This document shows positions 1 through 7,064 of a DNA stretch of 10,571 nt, piece by piece. The notes under the pieces are model-generated. The model saw only the letters and a program-made list of their open reading frames with translations, made no database searches and was not told where the DNA came from. This DNA is from Euperipatoides rowelli (lineage: Eukaryota; Onychophora; Udeonychophora; Euonychophora; Peripatopsidae): NCBI GenBank assembly GCA_003024985.2, contig PXIH01S0000131.1. The stretch is one strand, 5' to 3'. Position numbers and translations under genes: made by a program. Numbering within the stretch: the stretch's first letter is position 1; each line of letters opens with the position of its first letter.

Positions 1-79
1 TTTAAAAATATTAAAATATACAGATTAATTTGACGAGCCTTGATTATTCAAGATTCTTTAATTAGCTCGGCCGTATCCG

Positions 80-215
80 GTGTTGGGTAAGTTACTTTTT
101 AAAAGTAACTAAATACAAGTACAGTTAATTGTCAAAAAAAGTAACTAATTACAAGTGAAATTACTTTAAGAAAAAAACTAACTAGTTACAGTTACAATTA
201 CAAGTACTTTCGCGG
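80..215. repeat. GTAACT/AGTTAC-rich subterminal repeat block, hAT-like
   Basis: Short motifs of the form AGTAACT, AGTTAC and TTACAAGT recur in both orientations (for example GTTACTTTTTAAAAGTAAC near 90-108, then GTAACTAATTACAAGT and CTAGTTACAGTTACAATTAC). The block is bounded on the left by a GGCCGTATCCGGTGTTGGGTAA segment (about 68-89) and on the right by TTTCGCGGTCCCAGG. Read on the minus strand, AGTAACTTACCCAACACCGG resembles the palindromic subterminal arrays of some hAT transposons. The similarity is recalled from that family and was not searched. No transposase is visible. Confidence 0.45.
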
Positions 216-348
216 TCCCAGGAAATAATTTAAAAATTTTTAATTTCTAAAACAAAGTGCTAAATAATAATAAATAAAAAATTCATCTATGAAATAACGA
301 TAAAAAAACAAGATTAATGTACTCTAAAACAATGAGTTGGTCAATAAG

Positions 349-420
349 CAAGGCCAGTGCCATCATCTAGGTGACCACCTAGAGCGGCGGAATCTGGGGA
401 GCAGCATCACGTCACCAATA
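349..420. mobile_element. hAT-like terminal inverted repeat, one end only
   Basis: The segment begins CAAGGCCAGTGCCATCATC and continues TAGGTGACCACCTAGAGCGGCGGAA followed by TCTGGGGAGC. This order (CAGGGCCGG-like start, a CTAGG...CCTAG palindrome, then GGCGGCAAA-like bases) resembles the ends of some hAT-superfamily DNA transposons. It is far richer in GC than its surroundings. The eight bases before it (341-348, TCAATAAG) could be one side of a target duplication, but I could not find a matching second end. Most likely a truncated or rearranged non-autonomous copy. Confidence 0.4.
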
Positions 421-429
421 GACTGATTT

Positions 430-737
430 TTTTGTAAATGCTTAATACTGTTGAATTATTTTAAATTAGAAACACGACATAATAATTCTACCACAATGTT
501 GACATTTTCACCTTCCGTGTCAGCCATAACTCCAGGTCCAAAAAAAAAACAAAAGGTTGCTTGAATTACAAAACTTCAAATATCTCATTCTTCCCTTATT
601 TATTTTTTACCATCGCTAAAACGTACCACTATTACAACTATTACTTCCGCTATCTTGAATCAAACAGTTTTGCTTTTATAATAAAATCGTACATTTCTAA
701 GCATCTGTAATCAAAACTTAAGCCTATATATCTAAAG
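430..737. other. AT-rich stretch, no feature seen
   Basis: I see no ORF, exon-like segment or recognisable repeat end here. It is AT-rich sequence with an A run near 539-550 and a short CTATTACAACTATTAC duplication near 630-645. Confidence 0.6.
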
Positions 738-860
738 CCCCCCCCCCCCCCATACACACAACAATTTATCTGCCGATCTGGTCTGACGGTAAATCGTTAA
801 CAGACACAGTCTGAAGAAGATGTACTCCATACACATAATGATTTATATACAGACATGGTC
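738..860. repeat. CCATACACACAACGATTTA-family repeat with poly(C) edge
   Basis: A run of 14 C (738-751) leads into CATACACACAACAATTTATC and then TGCCGATCTGGTCTGACGG. A second related segment, CTCCATACACATAATGATT followed by TATATACAGACATGGTC, lies about 75 bases on at 824-860, in the same orientation. The minus strand of 2675-2730 carries the same sequence order (CCCATACACACAACGATTTA, then a TCTGATCTGACG-like stretch), so this is a dispersed family. At the other locus the edge is CACCCCATAC, so the long C run here is probably a local expansion of that CCCC. It looks like a short non-autonomous DNA element; no coding capacity is visible. Confidence 0.55.
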
Positions 861-1494
861 TACATACAGTATATTTCGTATTTAATTTATATCAAATTTA
901 TAGTAAATAAATATGAGTTTATCATAAATTACAAGATATTATCAGAATGCTATTTATATTTAATGTTTCCAAACTTAATAAAACTATAGACGGTTGTTTA
1001 TGAAGAGAGAGGGATTTAGTCAAAAACTATTTTTTGTATAAAAAAGTGTGTTAATAAAGTTTTGAGGATTTCAACTCTTAAATAACGAAAAAAGAGAGAA
1101 ATAGAGATGAAAAATTGTGTTTTTAAAAAAAAAAAAACTTTTAGCTATTATTAATAGAGGACTATTTCTTTCTCTCTTGGTTATTTAACATACATACTCT
1201 CTGTCCCAGTTTGCTTGGAATCACAAACTTTTTTCTATTCCCTTCGGAAGGCAGTACAAAATTTTTTTTTTTAATAGCCATTCTTTGTTAGCAGCTGGGT
1301 ACACTTAACTGGCATTTTTTTACTAAAATATTGTAAGCCTCATTCATTATAAGCTTATTGCAATGATCTTTGCTTTTAATATCCCCTAGGCATGGGAACA
1401 ATTAATATACAGTAGCTCGATGAACGAAGTTCAAAGGTCCTGATTTGCTTCCATATTTCTTGTTGCTTAAACAATAATCTCATGTATGTATTTG
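861..1494. other. AT-rich stretch, one weak inverted repeat, no gene seen
   Basis: No exon or ORF of note is visible. The only structure I can support is an imperfect inverted repeat: 1078-1104 (TTAAATAACGAAAAAAGAGA...) against the reverse complement of 1162-1188 (TTAAATAACCAAGAGAGAAA...). About 22 of 27 bases match, enclosing about 57 bases with an A run of 13. This could be a small MITE or chance in purine/pyrimidine-rich DNA. Sequence before 1495 may be upstream LINE body too decayed to read. Confidence 0.4.
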
Positions 1495-1532
1495 GGAATT
1501 CCGCTTAATAAAGAGCAATTGTTTTCCTTGTA

Positions 1533-2378
1533 TACAACATAAAGATCTACAATACAATTATAGATGATAATTCTTACAAATCCTTTCAAAATCTATTGCC
1601 TAACCTTGTTAATAAATGCAATATCGAAAACCTTTTCATTAATAAAGACAAATTCTTTTTAATGCACTTCGGTAAAAGTAACAAAAAATTTGATAAAAAC
1701 TCTATGTCTTAAAAACTGTCGATCAACATAAAGATTTGGGCATCATTTTTAATGATAATTTTCTCTTTTCTACTCATCTAAACTGTATTAACAACAAACT
1801 TCGGGAAAAATTTGGATTTCTTAAAATAATATTAAATATCTTTCCAAAGAAGTATTTGAAATTTTATATACTTACTACCTTCAGCCTAATATTTATTATG
1901 GTTCTCATCTTATTCCTTATCATAAAAAAATCTGATTTACTCAAAATTGAAAAATCCTTTCGACATTTCACCAAAAAAATCATTAATTTTTCTAAGCTTT
2001 CATATTCTGATAGAGTTAAAAAAATTAAACGTTTTATCTCCTAACCAACATATCATCAAAAATGACATTGTATTTATCTATAAGAAGTCATTATCAAGAG
2101 AAATATTAATAATTTTTTTACTTTTAATAACAAGAAAAATGTCAGAACATATCATTTCTCTTTAAAAATTACCAGATGTCACAATAAATTCCAATTTAAC
2201 TCTGTTTTGAGAAAAAATATAAAAGTCTGGAACTTGATCCCACCTTATATGTTCTCAATGTCTGGAACTTGATCCCACCTTATATATTCTCAATGTCTGG
2301 AACTTGATCCCACCTTATATGTTCTCAAATGGTTTTAGATTTTTCAGAGACAATATTGATTTGTTTATCAAGAAATAA
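1533..2378 (+). pseudogene. LINE reverse transcriptase C-terminal region, broken
   Basis: In an active element this region would form the RT palm end, thumb and C-terminal tail. Here it is a relic read in alternating frames. Bases 1533-1709 give IKIYNTIIDDNSYKSF and, later, INKDKFFLMHFGKS, matching the region after YADD, but the two catalytic Asp are replaced (VYNIKIY at 1530-1550) and a TAA stops it at 1710. Bases 1721-2030 give KDLGIIFNDNFLFSTHLNC and LREKFGFLK, then KKSDLLKIEKSFRHFTKKI. The frame shifts around the A run at 2018-2026 (LKKLNVLSPNQH, then IVFIYK), then returns to the earlier frame near 2110-2118 for FFTFNNKNVRTYHFSLK and WNLIPP. Loss of about 30 residues between the GIPQGS-like and ADD positions also suggests an internal deletion. 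It cannot make a working enzyme. Confidence 0.8.
2225..2329 (+). repeat. three tandem copies of a 35-bp unit inside the LINE
   Basis: Units lie at 2225-2259, 2260-2294 and 2295-2329, each beginning GTCTGGAACTTGATCCCACC. Copy 2 differs from copy 1 by one base (TATATATTC for TATATGTTC), and copy 3 differs only at its last base. The unit encodes the conserved VWNLIPPYMFS segment of the RT tail. Because 35 is not a multiple of three, each added copy shifts the frame. With a single copy, the frame before (starting 2165) and after (ending at the TAA of 2376) would join. Confidence 0.95.
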
Positions 2379-2499
2379 TTTGATTATTTATATTTATTTA
2401 ACTATTAGTCTTTTTTTTTTGTAATTTTGTTTTCTGGTTTTTAATTGTTTATTTTTGAATTTGTTTTGTTGCTTTGTACAAGAAATATCTTTTTCTATC

Positions 2500-2524
2500 A
2501 ATAAAGCTAATAATAATAATAATT
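2500..2524 (+). terminator. LINE polyadenylation signal and (TAA)n 3' tail
   Basis: AATAAA at 2500-2505 is followed by GC and then about five TAA units ending at 2524, where the sequence changes character. This marks the 3' end of the LINE copy. The triplet repeat is probably the original insertion tail. Confidence 0.75.
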
Positions 2525-2652
2525 GGTATCACATAAACGACGAACGACCACTCCATACACTCTCAGACACGGTATCGCTTCAGACCGAGTCACCTAGAAG
2601 TGCCAGATGACCACAGGCATGATCACATTGTTGCAATTTGATTACAGACAGG

Positions 2653-2727
2653 GCCATCCACACAACGATCTATCTGTCAAACGTCATCGTCAGATCAGAA
2701 CGGAAAATAAATCGTTGTGTGTATGGG
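2653..2727. repeat. short fold-back element of the CCATACACACAACGATTTA family
   Basis: The left arm CCATCCACACAACGATCTA (2654-2672) pairs with the right arm TAAATCGTTGTGTGTATGG (2708-2726), with 17 of 19 positions complementary, around a spacer of about 35 bases. The right half on the minus strand matches 750-790 elsewhere in this window, showing it is a dispersed family. A related CTCCATACACTCTCAGACAC lies just upstream at 2550-2569, so the element, or a nested older copy, may extend left to the end of the LINE at 2525. It looks like a MITE. Confidence 0.65.
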
Positions 2728-2789
2728 GTGCTTAAAATTGAGAATTATTTTTGGAAAATTCTAAAAAAGAGACATTCTATTTTCACAAA

Positions 2790-2855
2790 AGGATTTTTTT
2801 CGGGACTTCAGGATACCCGCTGAAAACCGGGACATCTGGCAACCCTATGTGGAAT
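2790..2855 (-). repeat. possible DNA-transposon end (AGGGTTGCCAGATGTCCCGG)
   Basis: On the minus strand the segment reads CCACATAGGGTTGCCAGATG, then TCCCGGTTTTCAGCGGG. An AGGGTTGCCAGATGTCCCGG type sequence is, from memory, common in interspersed repeats of arthropods and other animals, and here it is a GC-rich patch in AT-rich DNA. No partner end was found. The nearby CATCACATCTGG-like words around 3100-3125 (GCCAGATGGC, CCAGATGCTAGCC) are too short to link. Confidence 0.25.
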
Positions 2856-3234
2856 TGTAATAAAATTATATTAAAAAATAAATGAGTTTACCTTAATTTT
2901 ATCGTAAACTGCTCAACACAACCTGTAATGTGTTTTTTTTTTTTTTTCAATGATTTTTTTATTTGAGGGAACGATTTATGACAAGTAAAAATTTTTTTTG
3001 AGCCTGGTGTGACAGAATTTTTTTAATCAAAGTCCGCATAATAAAAGGAAAATTGCTGGGTTCATTTTCAACAATCGGGCTGTCCAATACTAGTATATCG
3101 CCAGATGGCTATAACCAGATGCTAGCCTAGAGGTTGTCACATCAGGCCATTGACTGATCATAAATTAATCTGCATTACAAAATCCCAAAGTTAACCCATA
3201 CTAGAAACTAGGGATAGCAAATATTATTATTATA

Positions 3235-3429
3235 TAATTTAAAAACACTGAAAAGGTAAATTTAAAAAATTAAAGTTAATTATACTGTAGAAACTACTGC
3301 TCACGTTTCAGAGGGTTCACCCTCTTTCTTCAGAGCAAAGAGGATGAACCCTCTGAAACGTCAGCAGTAGTTTCTACAGTATAATTAACTTTAATTTTTT
3401 AAATTTACCTTTTCAGTGTTTTTAAATTA
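3235..3429. repeat. near-perfect fold-back element (93-bp arms, 9-base loop)
   Basis: The left arm 3235-3327 and right arm 3337-3429 are exact reverse complements except for two positions (3302 C, and a C/T difference near 3320), with no indels. The loop is CTTCAGAGC (3328-3336). The arms begin TAATTTAAAAACACTGAAAA and end near the centre in CCCTCTTT. So high a match means the inversion is young or was maintained. A transcript from either strand would form a very long hairpin. The central part carries a hammerhead-like sequence order (separate entry). It may be a MITE or two inverted copies of a terminal repeat. Confidence 0.95.
3297..3340 (-). ncRNA. hammerhead-ribozyme-like core inside the fold-back
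   Basis: Minus strand, in order: TTTGCT (possible stem I strand, 3339-3334); CTGAAGA (3333-3327, fitting the CUGANGA box); one extra A; the hairpin AGAGGG-TGAA-CCCTCT (3325-3310, stem II); GAAAC (3309-3305); GTG (3304-3302); then AGCAG (3301-3297), which can pair with TGCT. The right arm keeps GAAACGTCAGCAG, where GTC before AGCA would be the cleavage triplet. The minus-strand copy has GTG, so one core base is changed, and the extra A beside stem II is not canonical. Similar minimal motifs are known in Penelope-like elements. This is a relic or look-alike and activity is not implied. Confidence 0.3.
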
Positions 3430-4692
3430 CATATTATAGTGGACTGCATATTTTTTTTTTGTTTTTGAATTATTATTATTATAGGTCTATTCAATAAAAT
3501 ATATGTCAAAATTTATAGTTTACAATAATTAATGGAAAATTTATGAAGGATCCTGGCCCCGAAGGATGTGGATCACTTTTACAATTTGATTAGTTTTATT
3601 ATTTATATGTTTTCTGATCTAAGATAAATAAGAAAAGGGGGAAGAAAAAGTCTAAACCCGATTAATTTTTCAGAGTTAGACGAGGTTAACATTTATGATC
3701 TAATGTCTAATCAAGTGATTACTTTATGCCATCTTAATTATTTACAGCTTCTTATCGATAAAAAAAAAACATTTTCTTTGAAATTTATATCTTGACTTCA
3801 GTTACCATATGTAAAATTTACAATAACGTTCAACAGTCTCTTCGGTAAAGTTACAATCCATTTACAAACGTCACAAATACGATCAGCATTCAATATAGAA
3901 AAACTTTATTAAACAAAAAATCGCCAATGCTGTAATGTGAAATTAAACAAAAATTACTGACCTCACAGAGGCAGTATATAAAAATATAACAATGATACAT
4001 TGTAAAATAACAGGGCCCTGCACCATACTTGTAGGCCTAGAATAGCGTAATCCAATATCCATAAGTTTGAATGAAGAAAAAAAACATGCTAATCCACTGC
4101 TAAAAAGTACTCTAAACACTGAGGAAATATTAACGATGATCATACAATTCAAAATTAAAATCAAATAAAATTATTGAACAAGAACAAAATCATTGAACAA
4201 GAAAAAATAAATAAAAGCAGCCATAACGGCGTCATATCCGGGACCANTTATAAAGACAATTTATAAGAATAAAGTGCACATGTTATGACATTTCACGAAC
4301 ACAAATAGTTCCAGGACAGTTTGCAAAACATTGTCAAAGGAAAGGACTGTTAAAAGCTGTAGTGAGTCAAATGTTAACCATGATTAATTAGCCTAGTTAT
4401 GCCAACTGCTAGTCAAAGATTCTTATTCACTATTGATGCAACAGATTAATTCACTTATGTTTATTAAATAAAATGCTTGAATTTAAACTTGAACATCTAT
4501 ATATCCTTTCACCTTAATATCTGTAGTTACTGTACGGTACTATATCATGTGTTTTACTACATAAATTTAAAATCTACATTTAGCTAAATTGAAAAGGCTT
4601 GAATAAGAAATTATTAAAGAATTTGATAATAAACTCAATTAGTTTATTTACATCATAGATTTATTTGTCCTGATTAACATATCTATTTTCAG
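3430..4692. other. AT-rich stretch without a recognised gene; probably intron or flank
   Basis: I found no exon-like segment, transposon end or clear repeat over this stretch. Notable items are a TTATTATTATTAT simple repeat at 3469-3482, an A run near 3762, a short direct repeat ATTGAACAAGAA (4173-4203), and the single N near 4246. The longest minus-strand open frame (3943-4164) resembles nothing I know. If the TAP42 exon at 4853 belongs to a live gene, this should be intron or 3' flank of it. Confidence 0.5.
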
Positions 4693-4852
4693 TTAATACT
4701 ACCATCAGGAGGTGGTCCTTTTTCAAACTGGGCTAAGTGATAGAAATTCCAACAGTTTCACACAAGTAGCATTAAAATTCCTTTTGTAGGCGGTAAGTTA
4801 TACTCAATATTTTTCATAGTCAAAAACTCAAATTGAAAGTAAATTTGCTTAC

Positions 4853-4965
4853 TTGATATCTGAAGTTGTAACTTCTTCAATTTCTTCATTGGAACTAAAT
4901 ACTCCTAACATGGAAACCATATTTGTAGCCTCTTCAAGTAATTTGACTGCTTTACGAACCTTGGC
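4853..4965 (-). CDS. internal exon of TAP42/IGBP1 (alpha4), PP2A-associated regulatory protein
   Basis: TAP42/alpha4 binds catalytic subunits of PP2A, PP4 and PP6 in the cytoplasm and links them to TOR signalling. On the minus strand a T-rich tract ending in AATAG (4970-4966) precedes the exon, which starts GCCAAGGTTCGTAAAGC; it ends GATATCAA and is followed by the donor GTAAGC (4852-4847). Its 113 bases give 37 codons plus two bases, with no stop: AKVRKAVKLLEEATNMVSML, then GVFSSNEEIEEVTTSDI. From memory this aligns without gaps to the human IGBP1 segment with LLEKAAEML, LFSRNEDLEEI and STDLK. It is part of the N-terminal all-helical (TPR-like) domain. The expected next residues (YLLLPA-like) and the preceding exon were not found, so neighbouring introns are long or the exons lie outside. 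It appears intact; a processed copy is unlikely because both splice sites are present. Confidence 0.85.
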
Positions 4966-5159
4966 CTATTAAAAAAAATGTAACTGTTAGGCATTAAAAT
5001 CTAAAATAAATCAATGCAATACCTGAAATTTGCAGGGCACATTAAACATAGTAAGAGTTTGGCAGGAGAGAGAGGAAAAAACAACAACATTTTTAAAAGA
5101 GATAAATAAATAAATTTTTGTTATTTGGCTATAGACAGTAATAACATTCCTTATAATAA

Positions 5160-5400
5160 ATCCTGAAATGGGATCATGATAGGATCTGGCCACCTTCAAG
5201 GGTCAAAACTATGATGATCTTTCTGGAAAACACTATCTTAATGGCTGACAGCAGGCCGCCAAGCATTGAACCCCAGGATGGGTTGCCACAGAGAAAAATA
5301 AAACTCTGGAACGAGCAGGAATTTAAAACATTTATCCAAGGCAGGAATGTTATGTAATCAGACAGCGACTCATTGGACATAAAATGAGTCTATTATAATA
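5160..5400. other. GC-richer block with an open plus-strand frame, not recognised
   Basis: Base composition is clearly less AT-biased than the flanks. On the plus strand one frame is open from about 5160 to the TAA near 5352, including WPPSRVKTMMIFLENTI, MADSRPPSIEPQDGLPQ and KLWNEQEFKTFIQGRNVM; after the stop, the same frame gives SDSDSLDIK before TGA. The mix of residues looks more coding-like than most of the window. I know no family for it, no clear splice sites flank it, and the opposite strand is also open, so it may be a transposon coding relic. Confidence 0.2.
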
Positions 5401-5420
5401 AATGGCTAACGCCGCTCAGC

Positions 5421-5675
5421 TTTATAAATATGCACGGCTAAATCTAAATGATGTCTTTTATAAATACACACGGCTAAATAATGCCCTTTATGATGCCCTT
5501 TATAAATACACACGGCTAAATGATGCCCTTTATAAATACACATGGCAAAATTATGCCCTTTATAAATACATACAGTAAATTATGCCCTTTATAAATATAC
5601 AGCTAAATGATGCCCTTTATAAATACATACAGCTAAATGATGACATTTATAAATATACATGCCTAAATACACACG
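5421..5675. repeat. minisatellite, about 8 units of 28-31 bp
   Basis: The core unit is TTTATAAATACACACGGCTA followed by AATGATGCCC. Units start near 5421, 5457, 5498, 5529, 5559, 5588, 5617 and 5646. The second contains a partial extra TTTATGATGCCC step. Copies vary mainly in the ACACACGG part (ACATGG, ATACAG, ATATACAG) and at the ends of the array, where the first and last units are most diverged. Each unit holds TTTATAAATA, which resembles a TATA box. Unequal exchange or slippage is the likely origin. Confidence 0.9.
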
Positions 5676-6040
5676 GATATATGGTGCGCGGAATTTAATT
5701 TTTACTAAAAAAGGGTCCAACATAATCTTACACATTTTCCCCCATCATTTTGACAAGCTTCGAACTAGTAATGAAATAATAAGCTCCGATAATAACTTTG
5801 TTGTAGTACAAATAAAAGGGGCAATCGATCTAAATAAAAATAAAATCAATATACTGTATAGGCTACTTGTTAAAAATTGTAAGAACCATTTCCAAGCAAG
5901 TAAGACAACTAAAGTGTGTGCACAGTATTCTTTTATAATTAAGAATGTGCACACATGCAAATAAATATCATTAATAAATTAGCATAGTTAATTGCTTCTT
6001 GTATTGTTCATAATCTCATTGATCAGCTTATGAATACAGC
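5676..6040. other. AT-rich stretch with one imperfect hairpin; no gene
   Basis: A hairpin can form between TGTGTGCACAGTATTCTT (5915-5932) and AAGAATGTGCACACA (5941-5955), with three unpaired bases in the left arm and an 8-base loop. A plus-strand open frame (5659-5964) starts inside the minisatellite and has no family resemblance, so I do not call it a gene. Confidence 0.5.
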
Positions 6041-6108
6041 ATTTACTATATAATAGCAAATGTCATATTAAGAAAGTAAACAATGCGTAGCCGTAAACAG
6101 AAATCAGT
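6041..6108 (+). repeat. dispersed repeat, copy 1 (inverted partner at 7065-7117)
   Basis: The core ATAATAGCAAATGTC followed by AAGAAAGTAAACAAT (about 6050-6083) recurs on the minus strand of 7074-7106. Weaker matches continue on both sides (TTTACTAT before, GCG...AACA..AAATCAG after). The two copies face each other about 1 kb apart. They could be the ends of one element or two separate insertions. Confidence 0.6.
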
Positions 6109-6199
6109 TTTTCCTTCCTCTACCGAATTAATACAATGAAAATATAAATAAATAAAGTTTTGTTAAAACATTAAAATTTTAGGTAATATTGATGAACAA

Positions 6200-6640
6200 A
6201 TTAACCCCGTACAATATAGCTGATTGTCTGATGAGCAAGCATAGGGGGTTGCATGGGGCTGTAGGCCCAAGACCTGGGCGGCCCCACACACAAACAAATT
6301 CTATTAGAAACTAAATAGTTATGACTAGGATTGATACACAGAAGGGGAAGACATAGGCCTGAACAAGGGGCCCCATAGGCTTGTAAAGGTAAACAATGGA
6401 CTTTTAGTACATACAACCAAAAAAAAAAAAAAGCTTATGAAATCCGACAAGTTGTCAGGGAAATGTCCATGCAACAAAAAAATAAATAAATAAAAGCTTA
6501 TCACATCCGACAAACAAGGGTCCCACAATGAAAAGTGGCATGAAAACCTGTCTGGATTTCCAGTCCCGGGGTCCTGATTTGGATGTGGGGCACTGCCGAT
6601 GAGGCAGAAATTGTGGATAATTTGAAAAAGAGGCTAGCAA
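6200..6640. repeat. GC-rich repeat block, possibly hAT-derived
   Basis: G/C-rich words recur in this AT-rich setting: GGCCCAAGACCTGGGCGGCC (6267-6286), CAAGGGGCCCCATAGG (6364-6379), CAAGGGTCCCACAATG (6515-6530) and CAGTCCCGGGGTCCTG (6561-6576). A direct repeat lies at 6431-6450 (AAGCTTATGAAATCCGACAA) and 6494-6513 (AAGCTTATCACATCCGACAA), each preceded by an A-rich run. The GGGCCC-type words recall the end at 10320-10350. Minus-strand open frames here are proline/cysteine-rich products of the repeats and not recognisable proteins. Confidence 0.35.
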
Positions 6641-7064
6641 GATTATATTAACTCACCGATTCTGAAATTGAATGCCGGAGCAAAAAATTTGTTTAGACTT
6701 TGACTGCGCTGCCAGTTTTTTTTTAATTTAGTGGTCTTTTTAATTTATGTATGCCTTCAAAGTATGGAAAAGGTGGAAATATCTACCAATAAGTTGTTGC
6801 ACAAGTGACGTGCTGATTAATTTTACTTGCATTAAAAATTTCACTGTATGATACTTCACAAAACATCATTTCCACATAGGACTGCGTCAGCTTCAGTCTT
6901 ACATCATCAGCATGTTTTTTCAATCCCTTTCTTGTCGTCAGTCATTTATCATACTTTTGAAGGCAAGAAGTATATGGTGGAGAGAGATTGAATAGTATAA
7001 TGAATGCATTTTTATTATTTGTATTTTATCGTATCGATTCAACATGGGAAGGATAAGCTGATTT
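6641..7064. other. AT-rich stretch, no gene seen
   Basis: Only weak structure: GCCTTCAAAGTATG near 6752-6765 is nearly the reverse complement of CATACTTTTGAAGGC near 6950-6964, about 200 bases apart. This could be short terminal repeats of a small element or chance. Confidence 0.4.

Larger units (their letters stand above)
1495..2524 (+). mobile_element. 3' part of a decayed CR1/Jockey-like non-LTR retrotransposon (LINE)
   Basis: The stretch contains the C-terminal half of a LINE reverse transcriptase in several frames, then a 3' untranslated region, an AATAAA signal (2500-2505) and a (TAA)n tail (2508-2524). The simple-repeat tail in place of long poly(A) fits CR1/L2-type elements. Order along the strand: a GIPQGS-like relic (1495-1530), an ADDIKIY-like relic (1533-1550), a DLGIIFNDN block (1733-1759), a LEKSFRHFTKKI block (1943-1980), FFTFNN...TYHFSLK (2114-2167), the VWNLIPP motif (2225-2245), an NGFRFFRDNIDLF segment (2328-2366) and a stop at 2376. 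Family assignment rests on this motif order. The exact clade is open, and the 5' limit is uncertain. Confidence 0.8.

Noticed and set aside
2638-2823. 61-codon plus-strand open frame
   Set aside because: It lies across the fold-back repeat and the GC-rich repeat end, so its sequence is explained by those.
3943-4164. 73-codon open frame on the minus strand
   Set aside because: Hydrophobic, AT-driven composition, no family resemblance and no convincing splice sites. Frames of this length arise by chance in such DNA.
4740-4805. Possible next TAP42 exon on the minus strand (YNLPPTKGIL read against the expected YLLLPALLG-like start)
   Set aside because: The match is weak, the frame soon meets a stop, no AG acceptor in the right phase precedes it, and the intron would be only about 50 bases.
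5174-5380. MSNESLSDYITF minus-strand start as a first exon of TAP42
   Set aside because: Only a loose resemblance to an N-terminal ESLSELF-type start; the following residues do not continue the family sequence and no suitable donor is visible.
5421-5675. CRISPR array
   Set aside because: Units are contiguous tandem copies without unique spacers, and the sequence is eukaryotic in character.
5659-5964. 101-codon open frame on the plus strand
   Set aside because: It starts inside the minisatellite, is rich in Lys/Asn/Ile as AT-rich DNA dictates, and matches no motif I know. A minus-strand frame over the same bases is open too.
6201-6640. Three overlapping minus-strand open frames
   Set aside because: They run across GC-rich repeats and A runs (giving poly-Phe) in different frames, and none has a recognisable domain.
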